Shown piece after piece: positions 14,825-24,704 of a stretch of 35,635 nt of DNA. This DNA comes from Acidimicrobiaceae bacterium (GTDB lineage: Bacteria; Actinomycetota; Acidimicrobiia; Acidimicrobiales; Acidimicrobiaceae), in the NCBI GenBank assembly GCA_013044475.1, contig JABEUM010000178.1, forward strand, positions 1 to 35,635, read 5' to 3'. The position numbers and the translations under genes were made by a program. A model generated the notes under the pieces. The model did not search any database, was not told the origin of the DNA, and was given only the letters and a program-made list of their open reading frames with translations. The first letter of the stretch is position 1; the number at the start of each line of letters is the position of its first letter.

Positions 14825-16312
14825 GTGGAAACGATAGTAAACACCACCAGCGGTATGATCAGAGGATTGGAGCTGGCTGGAGTGGTGTCCTTCAAAGGCA
14901 TACCCTACGCGGCCCCACCCTTTGGTAAAAACCGCATGTATCCTCCTCTCCCTCACTCGAGCTGGGAGGGAGTTCGAGATTGCATAGATTATGGTCCGAC
15001 CGCCCCCAAAGGTCCCTACGAGTCACCTTTTGACAAAATACTTCCCGAACCGGCTATCGCTGGTGAGGAGTGTTTGAACTTAAACGTATGGACCCCTGGG
15101 ACCGAAGCCAAGGACCTTCCAGTTTTGGTTTGGATCCACGGCGGGTCCTTCTTGAACGGCTCCGGTGCAGTCTCGACCTACGACGGGACCAATTTCGCCA
15201 GGGATGGGGTTGTCTGTGTGACGATCAACTACCGGCTAGGGGCGGATGGATTTCTATTTTTGGACGACGGAATATCCAACCTTGGCATCCTTGATCAGCT
15301 TGCTGCGCTTCGATGGGTCCAAGAAAACATTGCCTTTTTCGGAGGTGACCCACATAAGGTCACTATCGCGGGCGAGTCCGCTGGAGCAATGAGTGTCGGG
15401 ACACTTCTTTCTCTCGATGCGGCAAAGGGACTCTTTAGGGGTGCCATTATGCAAAGTGGAGCGGCGCACCACTACCTGAGTGCGGTGACTGCAAAGAAGG
15501 TGGCCGGTTATTTAGCCGAAGCATTAGCTATAGAGCCGGTACGTGACCAGTTCAGAGCGGTCGAAGTCGATCGACTAGTGAAGTCAACTTCAGACTTGGC
15601 ATCCCAGCCACAAGCCAAGCCCGACCTGGCCAAATGGGGCGAGATAACCCTAAATTTGATGATTTTTGAACCAACGGTGGACGCTACTGTCATAAAGGCA
15701 CCTCCTATTGAGTCGATTAGAGCAGGAGCCGGAGACGATGTGGCTGTGCTGATCGGAACGAATCGGCAGGAATTTAATTTCTTCAGTGTCCCGACGGGGG
15801 TCTATGAAGCTATCAACTCGGCGGTGGTTGCCTTTGGAGCGATGGCTTTTGGTCTAGACGCCGACAAGCTAGCCGTATATCAAAAGCTACTCGCTGATGA
15901 GCCTCAGGGGGAAGTCTTTTCCCAGATGGCTGGGGATTGGTTCTTTAGGATCCCTGCCATCAGGCTCGCCGAGGCTAGACAAGATGCAAAGGCAAATACC
16001 TACCTCTATGAGTTCCAGTGGCAATCTCAGATGTTCGACGGCCGACTCGGAGCTTGTCACGCACTCGAGCTACCTTTTGTTTTTGACACCCTTGGCGTTT
16101 TGTCAGAAGGGATCAGTCTCGCATTCGTCAAGGGACCACAAGAGTTAGCGGAGGAGATGCACTCGTCGTGGGTAGCATTCATTAAGAATCTCGATCCGGG
16201 TTGGGATACCTACTCGACCGACGACCGTACGGTTCGAATCTTCGGTGGGGGTTCTCGAATTGAGAAGGACCCCAGGGGAGAGACGAGAGAGATCTGGAAA
16301 GGCTTACGATAA
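14825..16312 (+). CDS. Carboxylesterase type B (PnbA-like)
   Basis: This 495-residue alpha/beta hydrolase has all type-B carboxylesterase landmarks: the oxyanion-hole HGG at 105-107, the signature EECLNLNVWTP at about 79-89, the nucleophile Ser185 in GESAGAM, Glu316 in RQEFNFF, and His412 in ACHALELPF, which complete the catalytic triad. It hydrolyses carboxylic esters; family members include p-nitrobenzyl esterases, but the natural substrate is unknown. No signal peptide is seen, so it is probably cytoplasmic. The start is a GTG with AGGGAG 5 bases upstream, giving the family-typical N-terminus ETIVNTTSGMIRG. It appears to be a single-gene unit; the next gene is 386 bases downstream. Confidence 0.93.
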   Translation: METIVNTTSGMIRGLELAGVVSFKGIPYAAPPFGKNRMYPPLPHSSWEGVRDCIDYGPTAPKGPYESPFDKILPEPAIAGEECLNLNVWTPGTEAKDLPVLVWIHGGSFLNGSGAVSTYDGTNFARDGVVCVTINYRLGADGFLFLDDGISNLGILDQLAALRWVQENIAFFGGDPHKVTIAGESAGAMSVGTLLSLDAAKGLFRGAIMQSGAAHHYLSAVTAKKVAGYLAEALAIEPVRDQFRAVEVDRLVKSTSDLASQPQAKPDLAKWGEITLNLMIFEPTVDATVIKAPPIESIRAGAGDDVAVLIGTNRQEFNFFSVPTGVYEAINSAVVAFGAMAFGLDADKLAVYQKLLADEPQGEVFSQMAGDWFFRIPAIRLAEARQDAKANTYLYEFQWQSQMFDGRLGACHALELPFVFDTLGVLSEGISLAFVKGPQELAEEMHSSWVAFIKNLDPGWDTYSTDDRTVRIFGGGSRIEKDPRGETREIWKGLR

Positions 16313-16698
16313 TTTTGTGATGCGTTCTTTGCTTTGATTTCGCTAGCCTGTGCGAGCTTAGGCAAGCTGTTTGACGAGAAATTTGGTTCCTGACCAGATC
16401 TCGTTTTAGCCGAAGCGGCGAATGATCACTTGCTCTATAGCGCTCAAAATGTCCGAATGGAAGGTGGATTATGGTCTGGTCCCACCGCGTAGCGGTCATT
16501 TTCCAGGAGAAAAATAACCGTCGACACCACCGTTCTTTGGGTCTTTTTGGACTCAGTTTTTCGTGCCAGAGCGAATAGCGGATAGACTATTAGTTGTATA
16601 ACACACCCAATTCTGCAGTGCTGCTACAGCTCGCCTGAAGACCTATAAGAAAGTGGCTGTCGATTAAAGCCTTTGCCGATTGGTTCTACCCCGACTGG
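16313..16698. other. 386-base gap between carboxylesterase and MFS genes
   Basis: No gene is supported. Only a very short hairpin (CCGC-GTA-GCGG near 16485) and AT-rich patches are visible. No clear terminator follows the esterase. The MFS frame is open upstream of its GTG back to a TGA near 16640, without an ATG, GTG or TTG. Confidence 0.3.
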
Positions 16699-17925
16699 GT
16701 GGACAGAAACATAAAATTGATCTGGCTGGCGAGGCTCGTGATGAGTGCGGCGAGGTCGTTGGCGGGAGTGATTGTCCCCATCTATCTCGCGCTGTTGGGC
16801 TTTAATGGGACCAGACTCGGCGAACTTTTTGCGTTGGTGGGGATAGTTTCTGCAATAATGTCTTCGCTCGTCGGGTATCTAGCCGACAAGATAGGCAATA
16901 AGTTTGCGCTGGTAGTTTTCCCGCTTCTCGCCGCCATGGCCGCTATCTATTACGCCTTTTTCTCTCATATCCTCGGCCTTTACATATTTGCGGCCCTCGG
17001 TTCGTTCGGCAGAGGGGCGGGCGCAGGAGGCGGAATGGTCGGGCCGTACCAGCCTGCGGAGAGTTCATTCCTGATCCAAGGAGTTCCCGCCAAGTTCCGT
17101 AACGATGTTTTTGGGCGAATTTCGCTCATGTCGACACTCGGTGCGCTACTAGGGGCACTACTGGCGGTGTTCGCTCCGGGGGGTCACCTCAAAGGTACGG
17201 ATCTAAGTGCAGCATTTAGGCTCTCAATGCTGCTGATTGCGGGCCTTTCAATCTGTGCCTCACTTCTGGCGCTTGGCATAAAGGAGAAGGTCGAGTCCGC
17301 TAAGGTGCGCAAGGCTCGCGCCGGGGGTGGATTCTGGCCAAAGAGGTCGATGAAGCTGCTGGTTAGGTTCTGGGCTACCAACTCACTCAATGGCATAGCG
17401 GTGGGAATGTTTGGGCCGTTCATCACCTACTGGTTCTTTAAGCGATTTGGAGCGGGGCCGGCGAAAATTGGTTTTCTTTTCGCTATAGTGAACTTAGCCT
17501 CCCTGAGTTCTGCGATATCGGCGGCACCGTTGGCGAGACGCTTCGGAATCGTCAAAGCTAGTACTTTTTTGCGCTTTGCTCAGAGTATTTTGCTTTTCCC
17601 CCTAGCACTCGCTCCAAATTTTCTCGTTGCGTCGGTGGTCTATTTGATCAGGATGCTCGCTCAAAGGGCCGCGTTGCCGCTGCGTCAATCCTTCGCCGTC
17701 GCAATGGCCCATCCCGATGAACGGGCTAGAGTGGCGGCACTTTCGAACGTTCCCAGCCAGGTCTTCTCTGCGGCTTCGCCATCGCTGAGTGGATGGATGT
17801 TTGATAACCTCTCACTCAGTATCCCTTTCGAGATTGGTGGGTTATTGCAGCTCCTGAGCGGCATGCTGTATTATCACTTCTTCAAGACGACGAGACCCGA
17901 AGAAGAACTCGAAGAGTCGGGCTAG
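16699..17925 (+). CDS. MFS transporter
   Basis: This 408-residue protein has about twelve hydrophobic helices. GYLADKIGNKFALV at about residue 55-70 is the loop 2-3 motif of the major facilitator superfamily. A Gly-rich stretch GRGAGAGGGMVGPYQPAE follows, and in the second half PLARRFGIVKAS is the equivalent loop. The substrate is unknown. The GTG start at 16699 has no clear Shine-Dalgarno. The upstream in-frame codons read KAFADWFYPDW and could belong to the protein if a rare start codon such as CTG or ATT is used. Its stop overlaps the stop of the convergent AddA-like gene, sharing the four bases CTAG. Confidence 0.85.
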   Translation: MDRNIKLIWLARLVMSAARSLAGVIVPIYLALLGFNGTRLGELFALVGIVSAIMSSLVGYLADKIGNKFALVVFPLLAAMAAIYYAFFSHILGLYIFAALGSFGRGAGAGGGMVGPYQPAESSFLIQGVPAKFRNDVFGRISLMSTLGALLGALLAVFAPGGHLKGTDLSAAFRLSMLLIAGLSICASLLALGIKEKVESAKVRKARAGGGFWPKRSMKLLVRFWATNSLNGIAVGMFGPFITYWFFKRFGAGPAKIGFLFAIVNLASLSSAISAAPLARRFGIVKASTFLRFAQSILLFPLALAPNFLVASVVYLIRMLAQRAALPLRQSFAVAMAHPDERARVAALSNVPSQVFSAASPSLSGWMFDNLSLSIPFEIGGLLQLLSGMLYYHFFKTTRPEEELEESG

Positions 17926-20900
17926 TCGCAAAGGTTTTCAGGGGCGAACTGGATTGGAAGGCTACTTGCAAGCTGAGCGCTGTCGATGGTTCTAACTTGT
18001 GCGCCTCGGTTGGTTAAAAATAGCAGCGTCACTGAACCGACGGACCGATTGCTAACGCGTTCTATCGCCTCTTTGTAGGTAGCTGCTTGGGATAGGTACT
18101 CACTGACCCTCTTGTCGATGAGCCAGTCGGTGGCGAACTCGGCTGTTTTATAGTCGACTACATGCAGGGAGTCGCTATCTTCGAATAGAAGATCGACGTA
18201 CCCTTCGAGGATACCTTGGCCCTTGAGTTCGCTACAGAAGTACATCTCCTTCCAATGTCTTGACACGGCCGCCTTTTTGAGAATCTCACTCCCACACGCA
18301 GCGAGGACTAAGGTCATTACTCGGTCGATGAGCTCTTCGGTACCGTTCTTGTGGCAGGATTCGAGGACCGCAGGCCGTACCAACTCGACTAACGAGTCCT
18401 CGGACAATTCATCTCTCCGGTAATCGCCTAGCGATGTAATATCAAGTACCGACAGGGCAAAGTGCACCGCATTACCGATGATTACCGACTCGTTGTTCGA
18501 TTTGAAGTCGCGACTTGAGGTAGGAATCTCCTGTTCTTTAGTGTTGTCGATCCGGTTCGATAGGGGACTATCGGCTAGGTTGTCATCTGTCGCCGTTATG
18601 ACCTGCGATTTTGAAGCGGAGATGATGGCTTCTTGGGCTAGTCGATAATTGGCCTCAGCATCTTGAAGCTCGTAAGGTACTGATTCAGTCGGTATGTTTC
18701 TTCGGCGAGCCGACGAAGTTAGATTTTCGCTAACTACCTTCGCTACTGGGATTGAACCTTCGATAATCGTATTCATGATCAAGTCAGCGCCGCACGGTGA
18801 GGTCGACTCCTTTACGAACTTGCGGTAGGTCGAGATGATCAGAAGATCCCTAGCGCGGGTGCACCCAACGTATAACAGACGCCGAAACTCGGCATCTTGA
18901 GCCTCTCTATCTCCTACTTTCCACTCATCGAACCCTTGGGAGATCAGAGCGGAGTTGATTTTAAGGAGCGGCTCGCCGGAGTCTGAGAAGCCTAGCGTTT
19001 GTGATCTCGCAGAATTACTCGAGGTAATTCCGACGAGAAAAACGACCGGAAATTCGAGTCCTTTTGAAGAGTGTATGGTCATGAGTTTGATCTGGCCTGC
19101 ATCTTGTGGCGGAGGCAGTTCCTCTATCGCCTTGTCGGCTTCCTGGCGAGAGTGCGACCATTTCAAGTATTGGCTTAGTGTCCCCCGTGGAGCCTTTTGA
19201 CCCCACAGGCGGGCCTCTTCGAGGAGGAGCCTGTACCTAGATCGACTCTGCTGGGGTTTTTTGTCAAACTGTGCTATTTCGAAGCAAAGTCTCTCCGAAA
19301 TGATTGCTTCGATCAATTCGTAGACAGTAGAAGAGCCTAACGAATACCGCTTTTGGCGGAGGTAGCTCAAGGCCGCTACTACTGAGTTGTTCCCTACTTC
19401 GATTGGAGGAGGATCGAGTTCGAAGTTAATTCGGCGGCCAAAATCCTTGATGTAGTAGTATATCTCCTTGTCAGAGCAGCCGAAAAATGGGGATCTTAGT
19501 GCTGCTAGGACGCATATTTCGTTCCCTGGGTCGTCAATTGCTCCAAGGGTGATTAGCACATCATTGATCTCTTGGGACTTGTAGACGGAGATGATCGAAC
19601 CGATGGCGTATTCGTAGGGCGAAGAATCTAACTCCTTAATTATTGAATCGAAGCCGGTCCGTTGGGGGGAGAGTATTGCTATGTCGGATTCCGATATCTC
19701 TCTGAGTTCATTGGTAAATCGGTCCCTTACCACGATTCTGTTTTTTATCATCTCATCTATCTGAGAGACGATAGCTTTGGCCTCTTGATCTCTGATTGGG
19801 CCGATGAGGTTTGGGATCGCTTCAGGGGGTCCGAGCATAATGACTGAGTCTTGCTCTGGCTGTTCGTCGACGTGAGGCGTCAAAGCCTTGAACGAATAAC
19901 CCTGCGTGGATCGGTCTAGCAGCCTTTCGAAGACTGAATTGACAAAATTAACGATCCCTATGCGACTTCTGAAGTTAGTTGTCAACTCGACCAGGTCTCC
20001 ACCTAGGGGTTCCATCTGAGACCTCACGGCGTTGAATTGGCGCAGATCTGCACCCCTGAAACGGTAGATCGACTGTTTGGGATCGCCTACGAAGAACAAG
20101 GATCCCGCCTTCACGGTGCCTTCCGAACCCGCACCGAGAGCCGAAGTCGCCCCGACTAGCGAGAGGATCAAGTCGATTTGGAGCGGATCGGTATCTTGAA
20201 ACTCGTCGATTAGGTAGTGGCTGTATTGCTGGCTAAGCTGTTCGAGCACCACTTCTGAATCTGCTCCGAGAAGTAGTTCTCGTGCCATCCCGAGTAGGTC
20301 TACGTAGCTGAGACGACCCTGCTTGCGCCGGTCTTCGACCCCTTCGAGGACGAATTCGACCAAGGCATCAGTTAGTGCAGATATCCAGTACTGGATATAG
20401 CGAGTTTTGACGTCGAGAATTCCCCGGTAGAGGTCTTCGGAGAGCTCGATCAGATTGGCAATTCTCGCTTGAAGTGCCTTAGCTGGGGTCTTGCCGCTCG
20501 GTTTTCTTTCGCTGGGCTTGGGGGCTTCTTTTAGGATGTCCAAGACCGAGAACAGGTTGTTCGAGGACAATGGATCCGCCAATCGCTCCGCAAATGCAAT
20601 GAGTTTGGAGCACCTCCTAGCCGCTCTCGTTTCGGATTCGAATAAGCCTGCTAGCTCCTTGGATCGCTCTAGCAGATCTCGGTTTTTTGCGCTGATCTCC
20701 GAGATCAATTGTGGAGTGGGCGCAACCGAGTCCGAGATGGGTGTCTTAGTAAGGAGCGGCCAAGCCGAATCCAGTGCCTTGGCCGCCTTCTTCAGTACCT
20801 TGAGTGTCGCACCTTGTGAGTGTGCGACCAGCATCGCCCAGGCGAGGGAGTTCTCTCCGCCAGGGTCCGGTGCAGTTTCCAGCAATTTTGGAAGAAAGGC

Positions 20901-21377
20901 TTGAAAGCGAGTTTCGAATTCGATTTCGTTTTCGATCTCATCCAAAACTTCGATCTCGGGCGTAAGTCCGGCTTCAAAGGTAAAACTGCTCAGTATTCGC
21001 CTAGCGAAAGAGTGAATGGTTCCAATTGGGGCCTGTTCTATCTCCGAAAGCGCCTGCTTGACCCTCATCGAAGAGGTCTCATCTAGTTCGCCCCGCTCGA
21101 GCTCGGCTAGTTCGAAGGTTATTCTTTCTAAAAGTTCTTTAGCTGACTTGTCGGTAAAAGTTATAGCGACGATTTCGGAGATACTTACACCCTCGATTAA
21201 GAGGAGATTCTTGACCCTTTCTACCAGCGACGAGGTCTTTCCGCTACCAGCGCCGGCCTCGACAAACATGGTTTTTTTGAGCTGCTGGGCGATCTTTTCC
21301 CGTGCCCCTTGGTCTTTTATGGGTAATTGTCCCGAATGGGTAATAGAGCTTAGATTTGGTTCGGAATCAGACATCAT
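17922..21377 (-). CDS. addA: AddA-like helicase-nuclease (UvrD/RecB family)
   Basis: This 1151-residue protein carries a full superfamily 1A motor: Walker A GAGSGKT at about 42-48, motif Ia AITFTDKSAKELLERI, Walker B YLIDEFQDTDPLQ, motif III VGDPKQSIYRFRGADL, motif IV TNFRSRIG, motif V MTIHSSKGLEFPVVF and motif VI LLYVGCTRARD. A PD-(D/E)XK nuclease domain sits at the C-terminus: GYVDLLF and VVDYKTA near 1060-1080, then YLSQAATYKEA. It should unwind and degrade broken DNA ends for RecA loading, as in AddAB. Its ATG at 21377 overlaps the stop of the AddB-like gene by one base, with GAGGG upstream, so the two are translationally coupled. A TTG at 21380 is an alternative start. AdnB of mycobacteria is a related possibility. 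Confidence 0.9.
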   Translation of the reverse strand: MMSDSEPNLSSITHSGQLPIKDQGAREKIAQQLKKTMFVEAGAGSGKTSSLVERVKNLLLIEGVSISEIVAITFTDKSAKELLERITFELAELERGELDETSSMRVKQALSEIEQAPIGTIHSFARRILSSFTFEAGLTPEIEVLDEIENEIEFETRFQAFLPKLLETAPDPGGENSLAWAMLVAHSQGATLKVLKKAAKALDSAWPLLTKTPISDSVAPTPQLISEISAKNRDLLERSKELAGLFESETRAARRCSKLIAFAERLADPLSSNNLFSVLDILKEAPKPSERKPSGKTPAKALQARIANLIELSEDLYRGILDVKTRYIQYWISALTDALVEFVLEGVEDRRKQGRLSYVDLLGMARELLLGADSEVVLEQLSQQYSHYLIDEFQDTDPLQIDLILSLVGATSALGAGSEGTVKAGSLFFVGDPKQSIYRFRGADLRQFNAVRSQMEPLGGDLVELTTNFRSRIGIVNFVNSVFERLLDRSTQGYSFKALTPHVDEQPEQDSVIMLGPPEAIPNLIGPIRDQEAKAIVSQIDEMIKNRIVVRDRFTNELREISESDIAILSPQRTGFDSIIKELDSSPYEYAIGSIISVYKSQEINDVLITLGAIDDPGNEICVLAALRSPFFGCSDKEIYYYIKDFGRRINFELDPPPIEVGNNSVVAALSYLRQKRYSLGSSTVYELIEAIISERLCFEIAQFDKKPQQSRSRYRLLLEEARLWGQKAPRGTLSQYLKWSHSRQEADKAIEELPPPQDAGQIKLMTIHSSKGLEFPVVFLVGITSSNSARSQTLGFSDSGEPLLKINSALISQGFDEWKVGDREAQDAEFRRLLYVGCTRARDLLIISTYRKFVKESTSPCGADLIMNTIIEGSIPVAKVVSENLTSSARRRNIPTESVPYELQDAEANYRLAQEAIISASKSQVITATDDNLADSPLSNRIDNTKEQEIPTSSRDFKSNNESVIIGNAVHFALSVLDITSLGDYRRDELSEDSLVELVRPAVLESCHKNGTEELIDRVMTLVLAACGSEILKKAAVSRHWKEMYFCSELKGQGILEGYVDLLFEDSDSLHVVDYKTAEFATDWLIDKRVSEYLSQAATYKEAIERVSNRSVGSVTLLFLTNRGAQVRTIDSAQLASSLPIQFAPENLCD

Positions 21378-24300
21378 CAATCGCCCTCACCATCTGGATA
21401 GTCGTCCTGATGTCGCACATCATCGGGGTAGACCAGGTCCGCAAAACTCGAGATCACCCGGTCGGCGAGCTTGGCTTTAATCTGTTGGTTGTGCCATCGC
21501 GGTCTCAGATTCGAAGGGTCGCAATACTCGCAGCCGATCGGATTGGCTGATGGGTTGAGGAGTCCTTGGGGAAACGAGCCGTCCCAGATGGCTTGCACAA
21601 TTGATTTGACGACCAGGGCAACCCTCTCCTTCACTTCGTCGGTCAGGACCAGATAGATCCTCTTCGCTTCTTCAGATGGTGCGGTGAAGAGGTATTCGCC
21701 GATCAATTCTGGAGTCATCTCAGAGGCCTGTTCCATCTCACTAAGGCTTGCCGCGTATATGGCAAGCTGGAGGTTTCTCCCGTTTTGAGTCGGATTCTCC
21801 GGTGATATCTTGTATTGGCTTGACTTTCCGGACTTGTAGTCGACGACCACCATCTGGTTCAAGCTGTGTCTCAGATCTATCCTGTCGATTCTTCCGGCGA
21901 ATTCGACTCCTGGCTCCCCTCCGACGCCAAGTTTTGCTCGAAGCCGCTCATTTGGTCCGAAGTAGACCTCAGAGCCGACCGTTTCTGCCTGGCTGTCCTC
22001 GCGAAACTTACCATCTTTGTGGACTATTTCTTTGATTTCACTGATCAATCGATTTCGCTCGAAGCCATGGTAGAGGGGTTTAGCGAATCGATTTAGCCTG
22101 GCGAACTCGGCAATTTTCGCTTCTGCGCTAGCGATGGCGACCGCCATCTCCTCCTCGCTCCAAGGGGAACCAGGTTTTGAACTCGTTCCGTTGGGATCCT
22201 TGAGAGACCACTTCACCATCGCGTCTAGTGCGTGGTGGATGATGTTTCCCCGGTCTCGAGGCGAAATTCGAGCTTCGCCCGAGGGCGACTCTATTACATC
22301 AATCGAGAGTATGTCCCTGGCGAAGTAGGAAAATGGGCAGGTCGCCCAGCGCTCGAGAGCGGTCGGCGAGAAAGCTTCCTTCTCGATCTGCTCAAAGATA
22401 GCTTCGCCGATCATTCCATCGAACTCTGTGAAATTCTGAGAAGCCCTGGCGCTCTTTAGCCTGAGGCTCCTTTCGAGTGGGCCATCAGAGTCGCGCGGCT
22501 GAAAAGCCCTCAGATTGAAGGTGGCTCTGCTGATCTCTCTGGCCCGGAGAATATTGAGGTCGCGCTCTTCAATCGGAAGAGGGATCTTCAAGAGCTCGCT
22601 AAAGTCCCCTTCTAGGTGCCTCAACTTGGGATCCTTTAGAAATAGGTACTCCGAGGTCGAGACCCGCCTGCCGACGGACATTGAAAGCAGATCGCACAAC
22701 CACCTCGCTGGTGACTTGGCCTTCGAGTCGCTTAGATCGCTTCTACAACTAGTCAGGATGACTTCTTCCGAAGAGAAGATGATGTTCGATAATGTGGCTT
22801 TGGCCTCGAAGTAGCGAGTGCTCTCGGGATGCCCCTCCAGATGGTACTTTCCTTCTAAATATCGGGTGATAAGCGGGTCATGACCCTTTAGCGCGGCCAC
22901 CCGGTCCTCGGTCATCCCGAGGATAATTACCAATTTTCGCGGACTGAATGGAGTCGACCAGATTGGGTGGATCGGTAGGTTATGGTCTATTTTCCCGATT
23001 TTCAACTGCTCCGATTCGATAGCGTTCAACACCGAGTCCCGAAATTCTTCAAAGGCGACAACTGCGACGATCAGATCGAGTTTTTTCAAAGCCCGTAGAA
23101 TTTCGGCTACTGCGCTTTGTCTCGCATCAAACTGCGTATCGGTGGAGGTCTCGCCGTCACTTTGAAGCTGCCAAAGCCGGAACTTGTCTCCCCACGCTAT
23201 CCATTCGGTGAAGCTCAGGGTTTTATCCTTAGTGGACTCTCTTAGTTCGATAATCTCCTTGATCTCTTCTATCAGCTTTAGGCAAGCCTGGTGGATCTGC
23301 GCCGGGTTGAAATTACGGCTGAATCTGTAGCTTTTCAAGTCGCCCAAAAGCTCGTTTGCGCAGCCTTCCAGTCTGTTAAGCCAATGCGTCTCTGCCAGGT
23401 CCCCGAGAACAGTGCGCGCTACTTCTTCCATTGTGGAAACTGGCATGGCTTCCTCGTGGTCAGGGTCGCCCCGTAGCTTCAAAAGATCGAAGAGACCGTC
23501 GAGTGTTAGTGTCGACGATGTAATCTCCAAGGTCGCCTGGACCCGCTTGGCCCAGGCGGTATCGCTCAGGCGGCCAGCGGGGGATGCGACGAAAGGTATG
23601 TGAGACCTATTCAGCTGAGCTAGTAGGTACGGGAGGTAGGGCTCCTCGGAGGTGTATACCACCTCCATTTCGGAGAATTTTGCCCCCCTTTTTGCCGCTT
23701 CTATTATCGCTTTTATTGCATATCGAACTTCGTCGGTGGGGTCGTGCGCATCTACGAAGGCTAAATTTGACGCTGGGTATGAACATGGAGAGGGTTTGGC
23801 AAGTGACGGGTCAGCGCGCCTAGCCCAGTCGGTGAACGAGTCGTCGAGATCGCCGTCGCCAAAGGTCCGAAGGATTATTGACACTGCACTTTGACCAGAC
23901 AACCCGTGTATTGTTTCGGCGCCCGACCTGTTGATGTGAGTAGGAAGGAAAACTATCACCGGATCTAGGTGCAAGTTTTCCGGATGGGCTCGGAGGACTT
24001 CAGTCGCCCTCTGTCGCAGTTCAGAAGCCGAATAGAATGCCAGCGCAATCCGCTCGCTTATCTCGTCACAGATTTTGATGAGTGTTGAAGTCCTCCCGGG
24101 AACCCTTCTGAGGGTGGCCTTCTCATGGTCCTTCAGGCGCTCGTAGCTTCGAAAGATCGAATGAAAAGAGTTGATTGTGACCTTCTTTTGATTTGTGCCA
24201 GGGAACTCTTCACCGTGGTTTTCGAGAACCTTTTTAGCTGCTAGTCGAATTACTCCCGCGTTTGATTTTCGACGCTTCGCTAAGGACCCATCCTTACGTA

Positions 24301-24538
24301 CAATCGACTCCGCCAGCTGATCGAAGGTAATAAAGTCAACTGCACCAAGACCATTTCCACCATCGGATCCAGCGAAAAGTGGCGCAAGATTTCTTCTGGT
24401 CAATACGCCGGTTTCATGTGAATCGACGATAACGCGGACCTTTGCGAGCGTATCGCCACCTTTTAGCCTTTTGACCTCGTCGGCAAGTACTCGGATTGGA
24501 TCTGACTCTGGGGTCACCCAACTTGTTTGAATTACCAC
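21377..24538 (-). CDS. addB: AddB-like subunit with PD-(D/E)XK nuclease domain
   Basis: This 1053-residue protein pairs with the AddA-like gene downstream. The first 600 residues resemble a degenerate helicase: no Walker A is visible at the N-terminus (VRVIVDSHETGVLTRRNLA occupies the expected place), so it is probably not an ATPase. The C-terminal nuclease is evident from FSPTALERWATCPFSYFARD (Cys734), GRIDRIDL near 882-889, and VVVDYKSGKS with DYK at 900-902. In AddB the nuclease domain is pinned by a 4Fe-4S cluster from one early and three late cysteines. Here Cys734, Cys1003 and Cys1006 are present, but the expected fourth (about 1012) is an Arg. The start is a GTG at 24538, with AGGAGA 7 bases upstream. 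Confidence 0.8.
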   Translation of the reverse strand: MVIQTSWVTPESDPIRVLADEVKRLKGGDTLAKVRVIVDSHETGVLTRRNLAPLFAGSDGGNGLGAVDFITFDQLAESIVRKDGSLAKRRKSNAGVIRLAAKKVLENHGEEFPGTNQKKVTINSFHSIFRSYERLKDHEKATLRRVPGRTSTLIKICDEISERIALAFYSASELRQRATEVLRAHPENLHLDPVIVFLPTHINRSGAETIHGLSGQSAVSIILRTFGDGDLDDSFTDWARRADPSLAKPSPCSYPASNLAFVDAHDPTDEVRYAIKAIIEAAKRGAKFSEMEVVYTSEEPYLPYLLAQLNRSHIPFVASPAGRLSDTAWAKRVQATLEITSSTLTLDGLFDLLKLRGDPDHEEAMPVSTMEEVARTVLGDLAETHWLNRLEGCANELLGDLKSYRFSRNFNPAQIHQACLKLIEEIKEIIELRESTKDKTLSFTEWIAWGDKFRLWQLQSDGETSTDTQFDARQSAVAEILRALKKLDLIVAVVAFEEFRDSVLNAIESEQLKIGKIDHNLPIHPIWSTPFSPRKLVIILGMTEDRVAALKGHDPLITRYLEGKYHLEGHPESTRYFEAKATLSNIIFSSEEVILTSCRSDLSDSKAKSPARWLCDLLSMSVGRRVSTSEYLFLKDPKLRHLEGDFSELLKIPLPIEERDLNILRAREISRATFNLRAFQPRDSDGPLERSLRLKSARASQNFTEFDGMIGEAIFEQIEKEAFSPTALERWATCPFSYFARDILSIDVIESPSGEARISPRDRGNIIHHALDAMVKWSLKDPNGTSSKPGSPWSEEEMAVAIASAEAKIAEFARLNRFAKPLYHGFERNRLISEIKEIVHKDGKFREDSQAETVGSEVYFGPNERLRAKLGVGGEPGVEFAGRIDRIDLRHSLNQMVVVDYKSGKSSQYKISPENPTQNGRNLQLAIYAASLSEMEQASEMTPELIGEYLFTAPSEEAKRIYLVLTDEVKERVALVVKSIVQAIWDGSFPQGLLNPSANPIGCEYCDPSNLRPRWHNQQIKAKLADRVISSFADLVYPDDVRHQDDYPDGEGD

Positions 24539-24683
24539 AGGGCTTCTCCTGAGTGTTCATATATTGTCTCGAGTGTGGGCGGTCTTTTATTCGACACGGG
24601 TCGGCTCGGAGTAGTTTGAGTTACACATCTTCCAATAAAGTACCCATCGGGTGGGACATCCGCTTTCCTCGCATCGAGTTGAC

Positions 24684-24704
24684 CGTCAAAGTGCTCCTTT
24701 GACG
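24684..24704 (-). terminator. Perfect 8-bp hairpin directly after the MFS stop
   Basis: CGTCAAAG-TGCTC-CTTTGACG begins right at the end of the MFS gene (stop at 24705-24707) on the reverse strand. No T-run follows, so it is either a factor-dependent stop, a 3' end stabiliser, or a partial terminator before the AddB-AddA unit. Confidence 0.5.
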
